Assembly (NCBI GenBank): GCA_022605955.1
Contig: JAKCOZ010000005.1
Location: 7,040,001 to 7,104,000, forward strand
Direction of reading: 5' to 3'
Source: Rallus limicola
Lineage: Eukaryota; Chordata; Aves; Gruiformes; Rallidae
Length of the DNA stretch: 64,000 nucleotides
Below the pieces are notes generated by a model. It did not search any database. It was not told where the DNA came from and saw only the letters and a list, made by a program, of their open reading frames with translations. The first letter of the stretch is position 1, and each line of letters opens with the position of its first letter. Of this stretch, positions 21,061-34,499 are shown in pieces. The position numbers were made by a program, and so were the translations under genes.

Positions 21061-24000
21061 GGCTTATCTCAGAGTCTGCTCAAGTTGGAGTCACGCCTAT
21101 TTATAGTCCTATGGAGATAAGGAGGTGATCCACTTACTACTTAAAAACTAAACAAAGCAATTTCTACATCAGCCCTTTATTAAGCCAACAATATTCCAAA
21201 TTTTGGTTATATGTTGTAAAGAATTATCCATGAAATTGACATTTCACCCAATTTTATTCAAAAAGTGTGCAAATAAAATATATTTTCCAGAGTATGCCTT
21301 TTTTTACTACCTTCATTAATTTGCTTCAAGATAACTTCTAAACAAGAAGCTTCTTGAAAGTAATTTGAAAGTGACTTCTAAGCAAAGTAAATACCAAATC
21401 AGTAGGTCTCAGTCTTTGCAGTGACTGTCTCTCAAATACCCAAAATATTGTCTGACCTGAAGGCCTGTGTTGAGGTTTTGCAGAGATGCCCAGCCAGTAA
21501 ACATGGTTAAGATTTTGGAACATAAATTATTTTCTTCTTGCAGTTATTAGAAGGTTAAGAATAAAGAATTATCTGCTTCAATTTTTCCTTCTAAATGCTG
21601 TTCTATGACCCCAGATATTTCTAACTCTCTAAATGTGCTTTTACTGCTTCTGTCTCTTCAAAAAAGGATGAGAACAAAAGTGAAAAAAAGGAACGGATGG
21701 AAGGAGAGGAGGAAAGAATAGCTGTTGTAGAAAGAGCATCTCAAAAAGACTTATAGGTGTTTCTCAATTCTAGGTCTCTGGAGAAAAGAAATATAAGATT
21801 AAGACCCAAATGAACACCTGCTCTCATGTGATACTGTTAAGGATCATTTTTGCTTATCAAACAGAAGCAAAGAAAGGAGAAAAACTCCCTACATAGGCAT
21901 AAGAAAAACATCAACTGCTGCTTTCAGATTCAGTGATCCATAACCACACAGTTTGATCTAAGTACAGGGCTGCAGGCATGCACATGTGGCAGGACTTAGC
22001 TGTCTCTTCTGCTTCTCTGACATGTCTCTGGGGAGCAGGGAGGACACTGTTCTAGAGGTGATCACTGCTTCAGAATAATGCACCGCTGAGGTCATGTGTA
22101 GCATGTAGCAGGGGACAAGCACATTTCTCCCTTACCTGGACTTCACTGCGCAGAAGTCAGGCATGATTTTGCTCTAAGTCACATGGATAAATTTCTTCAA
22201 CAAAGTCAAAATGGTTATTAATCCTGTTACGTTTTCTGTGGAACTATTCCTTTCTAGTAAGAGATTTCTTTTTTTTCCCCATGAGCTTACTTCTTTGATG
22301 GTTTTCTACTTTCACTTTGATTTAACTTCATGTAAACCTGTTTAGACTTACAAGCCGGACATAACAAATACCCTGAATACTGAACCTTGCAGCAGGGGTG
22401 GGAAAGTAGAGGAAATAAAAAGTATATGTTTATTTATTGGTACTTAAGCACAACCAAACAGACTGGATCACATAATTATTCTGATAATAGGATTTGCCAT
22501 GGACCACTGCCGTGTTTCTTTATGAAACAAGATAGGAACTGAGAAACATAGACTGTTTTCAAACTGTTGCAGACAGCACACTCCTGATTTTATTCTGAGT
22601 TTACAGCATTAAAAAAAAAAAACTAACAGGAGATAAAAATCCCCAGTGTGTGGCAGTACCAGACTTAAAGGCATGTCACTACCACTCACTTTCACTGTGA
22701 TTATCTCAAACAGGCAGTGATAGGGAGCCAAACTGGGAATCCGTTTTCACTAAGCAGATATCAGTACAACATCTGCGCCATCATGTATTTATGAAAATCT
22801 CCCTGCTGTTCCAGGAATCACTTGAGCATGAAATAGCTGAGTTCCAATACGTTAGAATTTCTGGCATAACTGATGCTACAGGAAAACACTTCTGCAGAAA
22901 CTTGGTAAAGAGTATTCTAGCATAGAGGAAGTGAGTAAAATGAGTAGCTTTCTTTTGTGCTACTTCTAACCCATCTTAAAGGTGCCTAGCAGTATATCTG
23001 AGAAATCTAAAATCTATGTCTTAAATGATATGTTTTCTGGATACACACAAGTCCTGTATATATTTTTCTGAAAATCTGGCACTTTCCCTTAGGTAATTCA
23101 AAGTTTACATCAAGATTGCTGCCCTATGTAATCACTGGCAAGAAAGCAAAGTGGCACCTAAAACACATTTCCTTGCTAGAATACCTAACGCTGGTATCTC
23201 TTTGAAACTCAATTCTGATAGTTTGCGTATCACCCCTATCTACCAGGCAGCAAGAATGCCCTGGGCACTTCCAACTGAAGAGATTTAATTACTAGGGACT
23301 ACAAAGTGTACTTTCTGTCTTAACACTGGTTTTATACAACTAATACAAACTAACCTATTATTCAGATTTCTATAGTACACCCGTTCAAAGCCAAGTAAAA
23401 AACATTGTCTCATTAGCATTCTTTCTAAATAAGTGAGGTTTACAGGGATTCAAATTGACCTTTTTCTTCGAGAAATATCACTTTCCACAGAAAACATTTT
23501 TTTTGGGATAAACTAAAAATCATCTTCTGAATTTCTGAACATAACACTGGATATGATTGTCCTAATCCTCTGAGAAATTCAGACAAAATACAAGTGTGCC
23601 AAAGAGATTTGACCAAAAAACATAAAGGCAGAGCAGAGGGTACCACTCTTGCTGCTTCCAGGACCCAAGTGTCCAGCATGACTGTGTCCAGCTACAGATC
23701 CCTTGATCCTTCCAGAGCATCTCAGGAATGGCTGAGATCCAGCAGCAGCAAAGACCTGCTTTCCTCTCTGGCAGGGTTTTCTGCCAAGCCCTGAACAAGT
23801 GACTACCCTCCAGAAACAGACTCATTCACCTGCATTACATCAGCCTTGATACCCCTGTCCCCACCCAGACACATTACGAAGCAAGATATTTGAAAAATTG
23901 TATCTGAAGAGGAACCAGAAACTATACGCCCTTACTCCCCACAGACATCATTGACAGGAGTCCTCTTCTTTATGTAAGAAGTGTGTTTGGGCACATTAGG

Positions 24001-27000
24001 GTCTGTGCCAAGAATCAAATCACATCTTTCTGGCAGAGGTGGAAGCACTGGTATGCTTGATCCCAGCAGATGCCTAAGTCTCTGGAGTCACCCTAACGCT
24101 CTTTCCTGATTAAAAGAAAGGGCCGCGTCATAGCTGGACATTGATGGAGATGCCCCCCATGTACTTTATACGTCCTGATAAATCTAAGTTTCCTCAGAAG
24201 TGGAAGCGATTGATGTAACAAATGGTCCAGACAGTGGGTTTGCAGGTATGCAAAAAGGTCCAAGCCCTAAGAATAGCCAGTATCTGAAAGCTGTCATGGG
24301 AGAAATACAACTCTGAATTAAGATGCAAATTTCTGCCAGCTAGAATATTAAACATGAGAATTACTTATCTCTTATCTGGTAGTTTTTTTGGGACTTGAAA
24401 TATTTAAAATGTTATTTTCATATATCTATAAAATGTATCCTTAAATTGAAGGTTTGGTAAAATTCTATGTGCAGTGCAGACAGATATCAAATTAGAAAAT
24501 AGTTTACTCCTTTCTGTTTACAGCCTCAGAATGAATATAAACCATATTATTTAGTCATTATTTGACGTGGTAGAAACTGCAGGGAAGGGCTTCTTTAGTG
24601 AGATAAGAACAGATGTGAAAGTAGAGCCTCCTACTCCACTGGTAGATTATTTCAGCTGTATTTATTCCATGTATTCAGAACTCCTTTGCATCAATCCTTC
24701 TGTTGTCACCCAAGTGCCAAAAAGCACTAAGCCTTTTGCTCTTCTGAGCTTTGCAAAAAAGAGAGGCAGAATTTTGACTCCAGAAACTGTTCACTATTTA
24801 CTGATATTTACCCAAATATAAACGGCATTCAACATCACTTATCTTAGGTTTTTTTCTTGAGAAAGATGGGGACTTTACAGTCCTAAAATTTGATTCTTGC
24901 TGTTCTCTCCCACTAAATTCAATCTCGGAGGGTAGCCTGCTGAGCTGGGGATTTTATGTTTCTCTTATGCAATACAGCTTTTCCATTTTAACAGGTTTTA
25001 AGTAGCAGGATCACGTTTTACAAAGGAGTGAAGAGTGTATCACCAGCATCTTCTCTGACATGCTCCACAGCCATTACTTTTAAAGCTTTGGAGGTGACTT
25101 AGGAATTTGAAGATACAAAACTTGTTTCTGAAATAGCCATCATCTCCTACTTGATGATGCAACATTTCCCAGTATTACTACCTTGGCTGAATTCCAGCTC
25201 CAACTATGCGTCTTCTGTTTTATATATTCCAGTCTCCTGAGATATCCATCACCCTAATAACAGATTTGTCATTTAATTAGAGTTCACATGTTCTAGTACT
25301 TTGTGTAACTTCTGTACACTTTATACACATTATTTCTCTCTATGGAAATAAAACTTTATGACAGATCGTTATGATAATTTAATACAGACAAATCTAAAAA
25401 TTTTACAGAAAGTACATCTCTCTATGTGATAGCTTGCAAATATTTCCATTGCCATCTCACCACAAACACTTGGCATGCAGGCAGAAAACATCTACCTCAT
25501 TTTCATTTCTATACTTTATTCGGCAATTGCAATGGTGTTTCTCTACTTTGCAAGTAAGAACACAAACATGTAGAACATCTGGATGTTTAATGGGATGAAA
25601 GAGACAGTGGTTTCAAATTGTTCACTAAGTGAATGTTATTCTGTATGCCAAAAATACTGTGACAGGTCCCTGTGAAACATAATTTCAATTATATATGCCT
25701 CTGCTCTCAAAATACTACACTGTAAACACTAGACAGCTTCACTCAGTGAGTCTGGCTCCCTGTGGTGCATACAGCCCAGTCTTCTGACTGGAGGATTAAG
25801 AATGCATTTTACTCAATTTCTATTATTTCAGTTAAAATGATGGATGTAAGGAGACCTGGGTATCTCTCTCTCATTAACAGGAAGGTTTACAAATTTCTTT
25901 TTAAATAGCGAGTGCAGGCAAACTGACAAGGGGTTTACATCAATGAAATCAGGGCCATAATTGAGAAAAAAAATAATCATACCATTCAGTATTAAGGAGA
26001 GTCTTATTTGTACAGGAGAATATAGCTACTAAAGACAAGTAAGACTGCATGCAAATTGTAGGTAGAGCAAATGGGGGAAAAGGGTTTTTTGGGGGTTTCT
26101 TGGCTTTTTTTTGGCTTTTGATTTTTTACAGTTAGCACATATTAAATACAGAAACCACCAAATGAGACCAGAACTCCACAAGTCCATATTTTGGAACAGA
26201 GCTGCACTTTAAAGGGTATTTCTTTTACAAAACTTTGCATGGCAGATGGGTGGTAAAATCATAAGACTGCAAACTATCAATGTATCTTGCTATAACCTTA
26301 TACTATGTGAACTATGAATTTCTGAAGCTACCCTCCACTTACCTGTCTCTTAAGACAAGTTCTCTTATTTGGATATATTTCCAACATTTACAGCTCTTAC
26401 AGAAGCTTTGGTCCCCGAGCATCGCATATTCCTTCTAAACTCCCTTTCCTCAAAATTTAGACTGTTTCTGAACTCCGTTGAAATTTTCCACCAAAATCCT
26501 TCAAAATTTTCTCACAATGTACACCACAAATGAAGTGTACAGGGCTTTGCAAAGGCTGCTTTCAGAACACACGCAGAACGAATTTACAACCGAGAGATAT
26601 ACTTTAGACTTACAGAAGGAAAACAGAACTCTTCAGCAGCCAACCTTTTTCCAAAGGCTGACACGGCTTCTTTAAGGAATAGGTTAGCACAAGCACTTTT
26701 CAGTTAAGGAACTCCACTGAGTAGGCACAGTGAAAATATTCATTATAGCATAATTGTCTAAAAATGAATATAAATAATACTAGATGCAATCATTCCCTGA
26801 GGCAGTTTTGGCTGTGCACTGAAATTGGCCCAGCATTAGGTCATTTATAGCACATAGCTTAGGATGTGAAAATCTGAGGGGGGAGGAGAGTTAAACCAAT
26901 TCAGCAAACATTTCTTCCTAATCAGAATCTTTTTCTCATGTCTTCCAGAAAGGGTCACCTGTGTCTTAGTCCATTTCCTCAGCAGTGAGGCAAGTTGCTC

Positions 27001-27808
27001 AGTGATGCTTGCTACAAAATGCAATTCGATGGTCTACATTTCCAGAATTGGGACCACATTTCCTCTACAGTCTACCCAGAACTATATTAAAAATATCTAA
27101 TATATTTAATATTGCCATTGCCCCGGCAGTTAAGCACAGGCAGGTAGAAAGCTACTACTTGCAGTTCAGTTGCCCGAACAGGATTGGATGGGCCTGAGAG
27201 ATGGTTCAGAACTGGCTGAAGAGATTTATGATGGTGTGCTGGTGGCTTTTGATGTTACAAGCTTAAAAAGAACAACTCTTTACATCTTTACTCTTCAGTC
27301 CACTGAATCTTCCAGATGTTTGCTTAATTAGAATAGGATTGGTGAGGGAACAAAGGCAGGAAGAGACCTCAGTCAATACCCTTCCCCCTATTTTTCTCAC
27401 TAGCTTTATTGGAAACATAACTTTCTTGTCTGTAATGGCTACGAAAATTTGGTAGCACTGCAGGATAGAGTTTATTAAGTGCCTGGAGACAATACTGCTT
27501 TTAGATTACACGGCTCTAGATTATTTTTACATGTAGCAGGTGACACAAAAAGTAGAGAAAGTACCTTTTATATCATCCTCAAGCACCATGTATGCAAAGC
27601 TTCAGACTCCATAAAAATTCAAATTCCAGTATGGACTACATGCTTTCATGGATCTAATGATGTGACATGGGAACCGTGGTGATATAGACTATCCAAAGAA
27701 AATCTTATTTACACAGTCACTATGCTGAGACCATGCACTCAATTAAAAATGAAGAACACACATGTAGACCAAGCATTTGGGTGAGTTAATTACCAATATA
27801 GTTTTGTT

Positions 27809-27830
27809 AATTGGTACCAACATACCAATT
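27809..27830. repeat. Inverted repeat AATTGGTA / TACCAATT
   Basis: Eight-base arms (27809-27816 and 27823-27830) flank a 6-nt spacer, CCAACA. A third TACCAAT copy lies just upstream at 27791-27797. The arms contain a CCAAT-like core in both orientations. This may be chance in AT-rich DNA. Confidence 0.8.
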
Positions 27831-30531
27831 CTTTTACAGCACTGACATAAAAAAAAATGCTATGTTTACATGTAGAGAATCTGCCAATTGTCCCCTTTCT
27901 ACCTGATGAAAGACTACATACAGCTTACTGAAAAGCACTTGAAAGAATTTAAAAGCTGAGTAATAACAAAATTGCTGGAGGGAAGAACAGGAGAAAGTCT
28001 GCTGTAAACATGAGAATATAATGGAAAGAGAACATAAGAAATCATGTAAAAATTCTTTCACCAGGTTCTTTAAAAATTGTTCATGGTATAAAGCTTGTAA
28101 AGGTAGCAACAGGAACAAATAAACACATCCTTTACAATCTTTCATGGAAACAAAGAAAAAAATGTTCTTGCTCCTGTGGAAGGCTTATCTGTGCATAAGC
28201 AAAGCACTATTTGAAATTGCTGTACTTCAACAAGCAATCAAAATCTATTCACAGGGTCAATTCATTGACATTGTCTCAGCCCTGTAGGAATGCTCACGGG
28301 GTTGTAACTCGGAGGCAGGTCGGCCTGTTCTAAATACCAACATGAGTGAAGCAAAAAAAAATAGATATTTGGGAATCACAAGGCTATTTTTGAAGAACTA
28401 ATTGGAAATGCCAAAATAAACATTTTGGGGTATTCACTAGTTACTATATACAGATACTTGGAAGTTAAACCAGCAGTTTGTTGAATACAGTTACTCCATA
28501 ACGTAAAAGGGAAATGTCCTTCTTCATACGCTTTGCCAGTTTGACTAAGGTCTCACAGGATCCATTCTCAGACAAATACGAGTTCTAGCTCTTTTTTTTT
28601 TTTCCTATTTCTTTCTCACATTGTTGCTTTTCTTTTAAAGTCAGGTGTAAAGAGTTAGTACAGCTCTTCTACAGTCTCTAGAAATGTTGAAGAAAATGGG
28701 GAAAACTGATAAGTTGCTGAACTGGCACTTATCCTCCTGCACACTTTTGGGTTTGTGGGAGAGAAAGGCTAAAGAGCTTTGATGGGGTTTGTTACTGCTC
28801 TTTCTTTCTCTTGCTATTGGAAGCAAATGTTACCCTCATTCCCTGTCCCCCTGTCAGAAACAACCTCCTGCTACAAGGACTGCCACATGAAATCTGTCAG
28901 CCAGGCACTTGCTGGGGCTCAGATGCAGGTATGACTGAGGTGAAACTGGGACCCCAGACCACATGAAATTACTGGGAACAAGCAAGCAGTTGAATGGAGC
29001 AAATACATTAGGGAGAAGTCAGGAAATCATACCAGACCCAGAAGTTATATATTTCCACAGTTTCTTCAACTTGTTTGAATTCCCTATTTAAATTTTATGT
29101 AGTAATTTGGCTGCTATCTTTTGTCTAATTAGAACTAAATGTAGACTGTACTTTAACTCTAGTAATTCCCTTAATGTCATTATCTTGAGTTTGCAGAGGT
29201 ATTCAGCAATGTCTACCCTTGTGCCCTTTACATAACATTCATTTCTCTTCCAAGTAATAACACAGACTGAGGATTCAAAGGGTGATTTAGTTAGAGCTAA
29301 GAAAGAATGAATTAAAAAGAGAGGGAAGAGGCCTCTTAATTTGCACAGTATTTTTTTTTCTTCCTCTTGTGTTATCATCGCTTTTCCACCTCTTCTTTAA
29401 TAAGGTGTCTCTCCCTCCTCCCTGGTGTCTGTCTACTTGCAAGGACCTTTGCATCTGTCTTTTTCTTGTCCTATTTTCAGTGCACATCTGTTTCTGTTTT
29501 GACCTCAATTCTCTCTCATCTGGGGCTTCATTTTTCTGTGTCTCCCTTCTGATAGATCTTCTCACAGTTATCAAATCCCTTCTCTCTAGAAGATCCATAA
29601 TCCTGTTGGTGGTCCCTGGACTTCTACTCTTGATGTGCTACCTGCTAGGAGAAGGCAGGAACCTCCTGCTCCTTCACCCAACTCTTTACTTCCAAACACG
29701 GTCAGTGGGGGTGAGTTACCAAGGTTGTAACTTGCTCTCTGATTCCTCCCTGCACTTTTAAAATATTTTTTAATACCTTAAAATATTTCCAACAACTGCA
29801 AATTAATTTTTTAGCCATTACAAGCATGACAACAAATTACATTTTTGTTCATTTCTTAGGTTGTATTTCAAGTTTCTTTAGATCAGTAATTACTAAGTTT
29901 GCTTTGTTCCACCTCATTTCTTCTCTCTCATGCCATGTCTTCATTCACTGGTACAGTTGCCATTTTCATTATTTTCATTACTCCATTCCCTCTTTTGCTA
30001 GGTTTTTCCTTTTATCTCTTTTTTGTCCATGTGTGCACAGTTAACATTTTTTGTATCACTCACCTTCCTGTCACCATCTTCTTTGGAGACAGTTAACACA
30101 TCAAATTAAACAGCTCTGTATCTGGGAAGTTGCTGGCTGCTCTGGCTGACTCCTTCTCTGGCCCTGATGCACTGGGGAGCTCCAAGCAGTGCCTGGATCA
30201 CACTCCACATCCAAACTTCTTCAGGCAGAAGAATTGGGATCATGAACAAGGAGATGGGGAAGGATCTTTACTACTTTACTCTTGGCCACAGGAACATGTT
30301 TGTAGAGGAAAATGTTTTCCCCTCATCTCCTCAGGTGAATCTATCAATGCACCTAGTGCTGCTTTAAATCACAGAAGTGCAAACATAAGCACTGGTGGAT
30401 GATGATAGCTGATGATGCCTTCTGGCACTTGGCCTACCAGCACGCTCCAGTGACTGTGAGCAAAGCAGACAAAGCCCTTTGTCTCCTCTCTTTGTCACTA
30501 TTGAGATTCCTGATGCTGTAATTCCATTTGT

Positions 30532-30547
30532 AAAAAAAAAAAAAAAA
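30532..30547. repeat. Poly-A run (16 A)
   Basis: Sixteen uninterrupted adenines follow CCATTTGT. The preceding few hundred bases are GC-richer than average, but no source transcript is recognised. Confidence 0.9.
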
Positions 30548-33468
30548 GATTTAAAAACCAAAAAGTGCCATGGTTGTGCAAACAAGGATCAGCTAAAATA
30601 AATATTTGCCCTGTTTTGCTGATGTGTGCTATACTTTTGTTCCAGTCTAGTATCTGCCTAGTTTCAGTATAATAAACCAGTGGTGTTGTACAGAATATAT
30701 TAACATTTAAATAAGACAGTAATAATTTTGAAAATTTAATTTAAAAAAATTACTCTATACCAGATGCATGTTATCCAAAGGCCACATATACCTTTAGCAA
30801 ATACAGATTAGATGGTGAATATGTCAATGCTATTAATATATCTAATTCTATCTGCATGTAGTATTGTAGGAAAGAGATATGGGCACTGCAAACAGTCCTT
30901 GAATGAAATGTTAAAAATTGTCCCTTCTACTTTTCCTCCCTCTTAGAGCACAAAGACAATCTAATTAGCATGCTTAGTGTCTCCCCAAAATTCAATCCAA
31001 ACACAAAGTATGCTATCAAAGGCTTGAACATCAGACAGAAAAGTAATTTGGGATGACTGAGCTATCTCTACAAATACATTAATTTAACTCTAATAAGTTC
31101 ATATGAAAAAGGATAGAAAATGCAGTTAAAGGACTTTACTTGCTTTTAAGAGAGAATAATAAAGTTATTAGGAATTTTCTTTAACCTTACAGCTGTCTTG
31201 CAATTATTGAGCATGATGGTGTAACCCGATAAATGCAGCAAACCACACGGTATCGTCTGAATAGACTGGCCCATGTCATTTTTCTCTTCAGTGATCTTTT
31301 CTCAATGAAGAAAGTTTTCTCTCCACCCTAGAGACAAAAATCTTTCATGATCTGCAATTTTTCTGGTTCTCTCTTACAAGTGTCATTTACAGGCCTCGCA
31401 TTCTTTTCTGCCTCCACCCCTTCCCTTTTTTTTCTGCTTAAGAAATTTCTAAACATTAGATTTCAAGCATTTCTGTAGTATTCTGCATCTCTCTGTTGCA
31501 GACAATAAACCAAGTCTCAGCACTGTTTAACGATGTACCCAGGGCTGATGTGTCATTTCAGTAAATGCAGGATGGTAGTCAGCTAAATCATAAAGAAGAA
31601 AAGGAACATAAATAGTTGTTTCTTTCAAAATCCCTTTATGTTTCGAAATAGAAAGAATATAATGCTTCCACATTCAGCACAATAAATGAATAGCTCACTA
31701 TCACCCATCAACTTCCCTGTTTTTATATAGATGTGCTATTCTGAGCACATTAAAGCAATGTTGATAAGAGAAAAATGGTTTATTTTTTTAGTCAGATTTC
31801 AAAGAAATGTTCTTAAGAAGGAAGGTATGTCTAAGGAGCAGCGCCTTATCACAGCAGTCTTATTAGCATTTCTTCAAAGATACCTTCTACTTGGTCCCAG
31901 CTACAAAGACAAAATCTGCATTTGAATACAGATACTGAAAATGAAGTTGAAAATTGTCAGAATCTTGCTGAAAAGATGGACATAACCCAGAAAACGGAAT
32001 TGTAGCGAGAGGAAAAAGATAGTGAGTGTGCACAGATAAACAGCTCTTCTGTGTTAGATAAGAAGTCAGGAAATGAAGCTTCATGCTGATCACAAAAAAA
32101 ACACAAATGCAAATTTCACCAATTACCACTAGTGCTAATGCCAAAATGGTCCCATATTTTATTAAACTATCGAGTCTTCCAGTGTCACTAAGTAATTTCT
32201 GCCAAGATCACTGAAATATAGATTCTAATATATCCAGACCGGTGTGCTGAGATCCAGTTTCTTCCCAAAAACATCTAACAAACACGGAAAGGACAATTAT
32301 GCAGTCTCTATGAGCCAATTTTTCTTCATAAATACAGCCAATTAGGGTTCAAATCTCAGTGTCCTTATTTTATTCTATGCAGTTTAGTTGTGCCAAATGT
32401 GCGTATAAAAAGAAATATTATTCACAGCTTTTGAAATAATTGTTTGGAATAGGACTTAGAAAGGGTCATAACAATACCATAGCCAAAATTACACTGAATA
32501 ATGATTACTTCTTATCCATTTTGTATTTTAAGCCTTTTAATTTAATTTGTTATTCATATAGTCTGAGAAAAAAGTAGGAATTCTTGAATAACATTTATTA
32601 CTAATTTTTATTTTATAATCCCCACAGAAAAAAACATTTAAGAGGCAGTTAAGGCAGAGCAACCTTAACAGTAGCTGAAGGATAAAAAAGGACTATAAGA
32701 AACTAATTGCTTCCAAAATAAATTGTAAGAATAATTAGGACCTTCAGTGCTCAATGCTGCAGTAAAATTTAAAAGAAAATAAAGTTTTGCCCAAGTTCTG
32801 GTTTCCCTTTTAGCCACATCAAGGTGTAACACAGTAAAGTCGACTGAGATTTTGTTACCTGATTTAGACCAAAGCACCAGGATGTTTTACTTGTTGCCTA
32901 TAGCCTGTACAGAAAACAAACTCACTCATTCACTCCAGAAAGTAAAAGAATTGTACTTTACAGATTTATTTTTTTCCATGCTGTGTGGATGTGTAACTGC
33001 CTTAGACATTTTTCAACAGACATCTAAATTAACGAAGTGAGTTCTACTCTATATGATATTTTTATGCTGTATTATCCACCCTGTAAAAATATTAGAATGT
33101 ATCTTAGTATCTTCACTCTCTCTTTTGCCTATCTGTAATTTCATGGGGCTGTGCACAAGTTAAATCCTTCCATGTATGTTTCCTATGTATTTGAACCCAT
33201 AAAACGTGTTTCAGTGCATCAAATTTTTTCTTTTACTGTTACCTCTATTATTTTTATATGGTATGTATTGAACTGTTTGCCTCAAACAGAACACCCCTGC
33301 CTGTGGTCTGTCCATTTGTGTATCTCAAAATGCTGATACTTCCATGTTGCAACCATCTGAGATGGCTTTTCACTACAAAATTACAATGTTTGCATAAGCC
33401 CCATGACTAAACGCTACTTGGGGACTTCTCAGATATTACTCATTAACAGAAGAACTAGTCAAATTGAC

Positions 33469-33486
33469 AAAAAAAAAAAAAAAAAA
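33469..33486. repeat. Poly-A run (18 A)
   Basis: Eighteen adenines lie about 150 bp upstream of the CR1 fragment that starts near 33636. No relation to that fragment is evident, since CR1 does not use poly-A tails. Confidence 0.9.
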
Positions 33487-33686
33487 GTGTTACATTATGT
33501 ATAAACTTGACTATTTCAGTGTTTATCTGCTCTTACTATTTTGTGAACATCGTTGTGAATTCCTTTGTAACCTTCCTCAGTTGTAAATGACTATACTTAC
33601 ACACGATGAGTTTGACCTTTAAAAAGACCTGCTTGTGAGAATCCCATGGGTTAGGGCTCTAAAGGGTAAGGGGGCCAAGAGAGCTG

Positions 33687-34139
33687 GTGAATATTCAAGT
33701 AGCACTAACTCTGAGCTCAAGATCAGTGCATCCTGAAGAGCAGAAAATCAAGAAAACAAGGAAGACCACCTGCATGAATGAGCAAGTTGCTCCAGGAAAA
33801 GCTCCTAGGGAAGAAGGAAGTTTATTGGATGTGGAAAAAAGGGACCGGCCACTTGGGAGTAATATAGGGATGCAACAAGGAAGTCTAAAGCCTGGAACTA
33901 AAAGTGGCAAAGGATGTGTCAAGAACAAGATGAAGGGCTTTTTCAAGTACATCATCAGCAAAAGGAAGGCTAGGAAAAATGTGGGCCTGCTGCTGAATGA
34001 GGTGGGTGCCTTGGTAGTAGAAGATAAAGAGAAGGCAAGTTACCAAATGCTGCCTTTTCTTCAATCTTTACTGCTAAAGCGGGACCTCAGGATACCCAGA
34101 CCCTTGAAGCTGAAGGCTCCCCAGGAGCACCAAGCTTGA
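33687..34139 (+). pseudogene. CR1 ORF2 linker fragment (150 codons open)
   Basis: From about residue 81 the frame follows the CR1 ORF2 segment between endonuclease and RT: KGFFKYIISKRKARKNVG, then LLLNEVGALVVEDKEKA, then a degraded equivalent of the FFASVFT block. The first part aligns only loosely with the family and probably contains compensating frameshifts. The frame ends at the border of the nested CR1 3' end. It is a non-functional remnant. Confidence 0.8.
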
Positions 34140-34259
34140 CTGAGTTCAAGAAGCATTGGATGATGCACTGTCACACACTTTGGCTTGTCTGGTACTGTGT
34201 GGATCAAGGAGCTGGACTTGATGATCCTTATGGGTGCCTTCCAACTCAGTATATTCTAA
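34139..34259 (+). mobile_element. Nested CR1 3' end
   Basis: The blocks TTCAAGAAGCATTGGATGAT, GGAGCTGGACTTGATGATCC and CCTTCCAACTCAGTATATTC are the 3' UTR and terminus of a CR1 subfamily. They sit in the middle of another CR1's ORF2, whose sequence resumes at about 34266 (GAAAGGAAGACC). This is a strongly 5'-truncated CR1 of about 120 bp inserted into an older copy. Borders are accurate to about 10 bases. Confidence 0.75.
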
Positions 34260-34499
34260 GTCTTGTGAAAGGAAGACCCTCCCTCCGTTGAGGAGGACTG
34301 GGCTAGAGAACATCTGAGCAAACTTTACATCCACAGATCCATGTACCCTGATGGGATACACCCATGAGTGTTCAGGGAACTGGCAGATGTTATTGCTAGG
34401 TTGCTCTCAATCATCTTTGAGAGGTCATGGAAAACAGGAGAGGTGCCTGAGGACTAGAGGAAAGCAAATGCCATTCAACTATTCAAAAAGGGTAAGAAA

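Larger units (their letters stand above)
19761..29338. other. Unique AT-rich non-coding DNA
   Basis: No gene or mobile element is recognised. It contains a nearly G-free A/C-rich tract at 20951-21060, an inverted TACCAATT repeat at 27809-27830, and a short exon-like stretch at 25480-25552 encoding a hydrophobic peptide (see findings). All longer frames are under about 105 codons and lack recognisable domains. Confidence 0.65.
29339..33635. other. Unique DNA with a pyrimidine-rich block
   Basis: From about 29345 to 29600 the plus strand is rich in CT and TTC runs. This accounts for the overlapping 103-codon (minus) and 130-codon (plus) frames as low-complexity artefacts. A block of higher GC at about 30120-30400 carries a 90-codon frame with no recognisable domain. 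Poly-A runs lie at 30532-30547 and 33469-33486. No gene or mobile element is recognised. Confidence 0.65.

Noticed and set aside
22100..22200. Minus-strand donor CCAG|GTAAGGG near 22136
   Set aside because: No convincing acceptor. All longer exon versions contain stops in every frame.
27834..28145. 103-codon minus-strand frame rich in Phe, Leu and Ser
   Set aside because: The complementary strand is purine-rich, so composition explains it. No motif or splice context.
29287..29761. Overlapping 103- and 130-codon frames on opposite strands
   Set aside because: Both fall in a pyrimidine-rich low-complexity block. One strand reads Leu/Ser/Cys-rich and the other Arg/Lys-rich, as expected from composition.
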